The notes under the pieces were generated by a model. That model did not search any database, was not told the origin of the DNA, and saw only the letters and a program-made list of their open reading frames with translations. Of a DNA stretch of 64,000 bases, positions 58,087-64,000 are shown in pieces. Position 1 is the stretch's first letter. Each line of letters opens with the position of its first letter. Both the position numbers and the translations under genes were made by a program. The stretch comes from Limnoperna fortunei (taxonomy: Eukaryota > Mollusca > Bivalvia > Mytilida > Modiolidae), in contig OX104124.1 in NCBI GenBank assembly GCA_944474755.1, positions 23,720,452-23,784,451 of the forward strand, read 5' to 3'.

Positions 58087-58592
58087 ATGATCCATTTTTA
58101 AACTTAATTTAGAGGCAATGTGTTCTCTACAAATATGCCATAAATAACCGTTCTTTTTTCTATGAAGTTTGTGTTAATATTGTTAAATCCATGTATGTTA
58201 TTCCACAAAAAATTGCCAATTCTCTTACCAGTGTCGTTTGTTTTAAAACCTGTAGATGCAAGAAATTCACATTATCACTAAACACGCTTAATTTATGAAT
58301 GAAATCGGAACTCGACATCAATCATTGTTGACGTCATGATAACTTGACTTTAGCCTCCAAATACCAAAAGAAGAAAAAACAATGTAAAACTTAGTAAAAA
58401 CTGATTAAACTCGCTTAGTCTGAGGTTGGTACCAAAGGTACCATCCTTGACCTGGTAAAAGGGGCATTTTCTGTATAAAAAACATATAATTTCTTGTGAG
58501 CATTGTCAATGACCTTGCAATTTAACACAATTTTGATGATAAAAGTACATATTTTAGCTTTTCCCACTTGTAAGCCGGGGATAAATCCGTTC

Positions 58593-58713
58593 CCTACATT
58601 ATTACCCGGGGGTATGGAAATTGTGCCACCTGAAAGTACTTCTGGACAGCCTCAGGCTGAACAGAAGTACTTTCAGGTGGTACAATTTCCATACACCCGA
58701 GTAATAACGTAGG
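58593..58713. repeat. 121-bp imperfect palindrome
   Basis: Arms at 58593-58644 (CCTACATTATTACCCGGGGG ...) and 58662-58713 (... CCCGAGTAATAACGTAGG) are complementary over about 52 bases with few mismatches. The 17-base centre is itself palindromic (CAGCCT/AGGCTG), so the whole segment can fold as one stem. Both arms share AGTACTT next to the centre. Confidence 0.85.
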
Positions 58714-59157
58714 TAAGTGATAATATTTAAATTGTTACAGATAACTTCTTTTTTTTAAATTATCTCTGCTTGTTGGGCAAGACCTAATTAAATTGCATGT
58801 TTTCAGATACTAAATATGCATAATTAAAACTACATATATATGTATGCTAAACTTAAATATTTTTTATGAAATGTTGTTCCTGTTGATTACAACCAGTTTG
58901 ATTAACTTGCCTTTCAACTAAAGCAGGAATGTGGCCGCGAATTTGATATAAACTACAGCTCGGGTAGATTTTAACATGTCCACAGTGTGCAGCTCACAGC
59001 TCAGGTCGATTAATCTTTTTATGATTGCCACAGTGTGCAGCCCACAGCTCGAGTCGATTAATCTTTTGATCATTACCACAGTGTGCAGTCCACACAACTT
59101 TAATATCTTATTTTGTAATTGTTAGTAAAAACTTACACTATTTTATGTATTATACTT

Positions 59158-62100
59158 AACTCCAAGCAGTCCTCTAGACCATTACACAGTGGGAATGGAC
59201 ACATGTTGGTCCAAACTTATACCTTACATAACCTGTCCTCTAGACCATCACACAGTGGAAATACACACAGGGTGGTCCAAACTTCTACCTTACATACCCT
59301 TTCCTCTAGACCATTACACAGTGGGAATGGACACAGGTGGGTCCAAACTTATACCTTACATAACTTGTCCTCTAGACAATTACACAGTGGGAATACACAC
59401 AGGGTGGTCCAAACTTCTACCTTACATACCCTGTCCTCTAGACCATTACACAGTGGGAATGGACCAGGTTCCCATTGGTCCAAACTTCTACCTTATATAC
59501 CCTGTCTTGTAGACCATTACACAGTAGGAATGGACAAAGGTTGGTCCAAACTTCTACCTTACATACCCTGTCCTCTAGACCATTATACAGTGGGAATGGA
59601 CACAGGTTGGTCCAAACTTTTACCTTACATACCCTGTCCTCTAGACCATTACGCAGTGGGAATGGACACAGGTTGGTCCAAACTTATACCTTAGATACCC
59701 TGTCCTCTAGACCATTATACAGTGGGAATGAACACAGGTTGGTCCAAACTTTTACCTTACATACCCTGTCCTCTAGACCATTACGCAGTGGGAATGGACA
59801 CAGGTTGGTCCAAACTTATACCTTAGATACCCTGTCCTCTAGACCATTATACAGTGGGAATGAACACAGGTTGGTCCAAACGTTTACCTTACATACCCTG
59901 TCCTCTAGACGATTACACAGTGGGAATGGACAAAGGTTAGTCCAAACTTCTACCTTACATACCCTGTCCTCTAGACCATTACACAGTGGGAATGCACACA
60001 GGGTGGTCCAAACTTCTACCTTACATACCCTGTCCTCTAGACCATTATACAGTGGGAATGAACACAGGTTGGTCCAAACTTTTACCTTACATAGCCTGTC
60101 CTCTAGACCATTACACAGTGGGAATGCACACAGGGTGGTCCAAACTTCTACCTTACATACCCTGTCCTCTAGACCATTACACATTGGGAATGGACACAGG
60201 TTAGTCCAAACTTTTACCTTACATACCCTGTCCTCTAGACCATTACACAGTGGGAATGGACACAGGTTAGTCCAAACTTCTACCTTACATACCCTGTCCT
60301 CTAGACCATTACACAGTGGGAATGCACACAAGGTGGTCCAAACTTCTACCTTACATACCAAGTCCTCTAGACCATTATACAGTGGGAATGGACACAGGTT
60401 GGTCCAAACTTTTACCTTACATACGCTGTCCTCTAGACCATTACACAGTGGGAATGGACACAGGTTGGTCCAAACTTCTACCTTACATACCCTGTCCTCT
60501 AGACAATTATACAGTGGGAATGGACACAGGTTGGTCCAAACTTATACCTTAGATACCCTGTCCTCTAGACCATTATACAGTGGGAATGGACACAGGTTGG
60601 TCCAAACTTCTACCTTACATACCGTGTCCTCTAGACAATTACACAGTGGGAATGCACACAAGGTGGTCCAAACTTCTACCTTACATACCAAGTCCTCTAG
60701 ACCATTACACAGTGGGAATGGACACAGGTTAGTCCAAACTTCTACCTTACATACCCTGTCCTCTAGACCATTACACAGTGGGAATGCACACAAGGTGGTC
60801 CAAACTTCTACCTTACATACCAAGTCCTCTAGACCATTGTACAGTGGGAATGGACACAGGTTGGTCCAAACTTTTACCTTACATACGCTGTCCTCTAGAC
60901 CATTACACAGTGGGAATGGACACAGGTTGGTCCAAACTTCTACCTTACATACCCTGTCCTCTAGACAATTATACAGTGGGAATGGACACAGGTTGGTCCA
61001 AACTTATACCTTAGATACCCTGTCCTCTAGACCATTATACAGTGGGAATGGACACAGGTTGGTCCAAACTTCTACCTTACATACCGTGTCCTCTAGACAA
61101 TTACACAGTGGGAATGCACACAGGGTGGTCCAAACTTATACCTTACATACCCTGTCCTCTAGACCAATACACAGTTGGAATGCACACAGGTTGGTCCAAA
61201 CTTCTACCTTACATACCCTGTCCTCTAGACCATTGATGCACACAGGGTGGTCCAAACTTCTACCTTACATACCCTGTCCTCTAGGCCAATACACAGTTGG
61301 AATGCACACAGGTTGGTCCAAACTTATACCTTACATAACCTGTCCGCTAGACAATTACACAGTGGGAATGCACACAGGGTGGTCCAAACTTCTACCTTAC
61401 ATACCCTGTCCTCTAGACCATTATACAGTGGGAATGGACACAGGTTAGTCCAAACTTCTACCTTACATACCCTGTCCTCTAGACCATTACACAGTGGGAA
61501 TGGACACAGGTTGGTCCAAACTTATACCTTACATAACTTGTCCTCTAGACAATTACACAGTGGGAATCCACACAGGGTGGTCCAAACTTCTACCTTACAT
61601 ACCCTGTCCTCTAGACCAATACACAGTTGGAATGCACACAGGTTGGTCCAAACTTATACCTTACATAACCTGTCCGCTAGACAATTACTCAGTGGGAATG
61701 CACACAGGGTGGTCCAAACTTCTACCTTACATACCCTGTCCTCTAGACCAATACACAGTTGGAATGCACACAGGTTGGTCCAAACTTATACCTTACATAA
61801 CCTGTCCGCTAGACAATTACACGGTGGGAATGCACACAGGGTGGTCCAAACTTCTACCTTACATACCCTGTCCTCTAGACCATTATACAGTGGGAATGGA
61901 CACAGGTTAGTCCAAACTTCTACCTTACATACCCTGTCCTCTAGACCATTACACAGTGGGAATGGACACAGGTTGGTCCAAACTTATACCTTACATAACT
62001 TGTCCTCTAGACAATTACACAGTGGGAATACACACAGGGTGGTCCAAACTTATACCTTACATAACCTGTCCTCTAGACAATTACACAGTGGGAATCCACA

Positions 62101-64000
62101 CAGGGTGGTCCAAACTTATACCTTACATACCCTGTCCTCTAGACCATTACACAGTAGGAATGGACAAAGGTTGGTCCAAACTTTTACCTTACATAACCTG
62201 TCCTCTAGACCATTATACAGTGGGAATGCACACAGGTTGGTCCAAACTTATACTTACATACCCTGTCCTCTAGACCAATACACAGTGGGAATGCACACAG
62301 GTTGGTCCAAACTTCTACCTTACATACCCTGTCCTCTGGACCATTACACATTGGGAATGAACACAGGTTGGTCCAAACTTCTACCCTACATACCCTGTCC
62401 TCTAGACAATTACACAGTGGGAATGCACACAGGGTGGTCCAAACTTCTACCTTACATAACCTGTCCTCTAGACCATTACACAGTAGGAATGCACACAGTT
62501 TGGTCCAAACTTCTACCTTACATAACCTGTCCGCTAGACAATTACACAGTGGGAATGCACACAGGGTGGTCCAAACTTCTACCTTACATACCCTGTCCTC
62601 TAGACCATTATACAGTGGGAATGGACACAGGTTAGTCCAAACTTCTACCTTACATACCCTGTCCTCTAGACCATTACACAGTGGGAATGGACACAGGTTG
62701 GTCCAAACTTATACCTTACATAACTTGTCCTCTAGACAATTACACAGTGGGAATACACACAGGGTGGTCCAAACTTATACCTTACATAACCTGTCCTCTA
62801 GACAATTACACAGTGGGAATCCACACAGGGTGGTCCAAACTTCTACCTTACATACCCTGTCCTCTAGACCAATACACAGTTGGAATGCACACAGGTTGGT
62901 CCAAACTTATACCTTACATAACCTGTCCGCTAGACAATTACACAGTGGGAATGCACACAGGGTGGTCCAAACTTCTACCTTACATACCCTGTCCTCTAGA
63001 CCAATACACAGTTGGAATGCACACAGGTTGGTCCAAACTTATACCTTACATAACCTGTCCGCTAGACAATTACACGGTGGGAATGCACACAGGGTGGTCC
63101 AAACTTCTACCTTACATACCCTGTCCTCTAGACCATTTTACAGTGGGAATGGACACAGGTTAGTCCAAACTTCTACCTTACATACCCTGTCCTCTAGACC
63201 ATTACACAGTGGGAATGGACACAGGTTGGTCCAAACTTATACCTTACATAACTTGTCCTCTAGACAATTACACAGTGGGAATACACACAGGGTGGTCCAA
63301 ACTTATACCTTACATAACCTGTCCTCTAGACAATTACACAGTGGGAATCCACACAGGGTGGTCCAAACTTATACCTTACATACCCTGTCCTCTAGACCAT
63401 TACACAGTAGGAATGGACAAAGGTTGGTCCAAACTTCTACCTTACATACCCTGTCTTGTAGACCATTACACAGTAGGAATGGACAAAGGTTGGTCCAAAC
63501 TTCTACCTTACATACCCTGTCCTCTAGACCAATACACAGTGGGAATGCACACAGGTTGGTCCAAACTTCTACCTTACATACCCTGTCCTCTGGACCATTA
63601 CACAGTGGGAATGAACACAGGTTGGTCTAAACTTTTACCTTACATAACCTGTCCTCTAGACCATTATACAGTGGGAATGCACACAGGTTGGTCCAAACTT
63701 ATACTTACATACCCTGTCCTCTAGACCAATACACAGTGGGAATGCACACAGGGTGGTCCAAACTTCTACCTTACATACCCTGTCCTCTAGAGCATTACAC
63801 AGTGGGAATGGACACAGGTTGGTCCAAACTTCTACCCTACATAACCTGTCCTCTAGACCATTACACAGTAGGAATGCACACAGTTTGGTCCAAACTTCTA
63901 CCTTACATACCCTGTCCTCTAGACCATAACACAGTGGGAATGCACACAGGGTGGTCCAAACTTCTACCTTACATAACCTGTCCTCTAGACCATTACACAG
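59158..64000. repeat. 66-bp minisatellite, about 73 units, runs off the window
   Basis: The unit is CCATTACACAGTGGGAATGG then ACACAGGTTGGTCCAAACTT, CTACCTTACATACCCTGTCC and TCTAGA. Runs of variant units repeat in order (for example 61490-61910 resembles 62677-63160), showing block duplication. Because 66 is divisible by three, long open frames of 22-residue repeats arise in several frames on the + strand. They are interrupted by unit-length changes and shared by two frames at once, which argues against coding. Confidence 0.95.

Larger units (their letters stand above)
55635..64000. other. CAMSAP: Intron 13 of CAMSAP (open at window end)
   Basis: After exon 13 no further CAMSAP exon is visible, and the CKK domain is absent. 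The intron holds a Crypton remnant (56825-58086), a long palindrome (58593-58713), three ~49-bp units (about 58975-59097, core CACAGTGTGCAG) and the 66-bp array. 55635-56820 is AT-rich without a gene. Confidence 0.7.

Noticed and set aside
59475..63630. Open frames of 657, 462 and 442 codons on the + strand
   Set aside because: These are frames through the 66-bp minisatellite. Two frames of the same strand are open at once, and frame changes occur whenever a unit changes length, so coding is unlikely.

Overview
The window is eukaryotic nuclear DNA from an animal, most likely a bivalve mollusc (perhaps a mussel). Two conserved metazoan genes are split into short exons with GT-AG borders and phases that match. 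The DNA is AT-rich, and the repeats (retrozyme-like hammerhead units, Helentron-like elements with internal tandem repeats, a tRNA-derived SINE) fit bivalves. The species is inferred from repeat style, not proven. There are no bacterial genes, operons or CRISPR arrays.

Both genes lie on the + strand. TMCO1 (exons 1942-15374) encodes the ER multipass-translocon / Oxa1-superfamily protein. Its first coding exon is upstream of the window, and its stop codon and a poly(A) signal are present. CAMSAP (Patronin family; exons from 25791 onward) encodes a microtubule minus-end binding protein. Thirteen coding exons (4579 coding nt, about 1526 codons) run from the start codon through the CAMSAP-type CH domain, the spectrin/calmodulin-binding helix and the start of the charged coiled coil. 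The C-terminal CKK domain must lie beyond base 64000. Nothing in the sequence suggests that the two genes act together.

The rest is repeats. Tandem arrays alone cover about 18 kb (roughly 28%): 37-bp units at 6055-6940, 66-bp units at 8639-13556, 46-bp units at 17732-19134, 32-bp units at 20214-23226, 46-bp units at 32581-33170, 36-bp units at 34405-34800, 44-bp units at 51352-53924 (interrupted), and a second, unrelated 66-bp array at 59158-64000. Transposons include two copies of a TA-flanked family with long terminal inverted repeats (2241-3020 and 38426-39979), a 2.77-kb TA-flanked element (29426-32193), three Helentron-like elements with 146-bp internal repeats (36100, 40972, 46097), hAT-like, Tigger-like and CAGTG-ended elements nested inside older repeats, a SINE with a 7-bp target duplication, and a broken Crypton tyrosine-recombinase gene (56825-58086).

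The two most striking observations are these. (1) The 3' end of CAMSAP exon 5 together with its 5' splice site has been amplified into an array of eleven 36-bp units. It carries ten extra GTAAGT donors; the second donor would add 12 residues in frame and later ones would add a stop codon. (2) A tandem pair of ~371-bp units at 23723-24271 each carries a hammerhead-ribozyme motif, one with an intact catalytic core and one decayed, resembling metazoan retrozymes.
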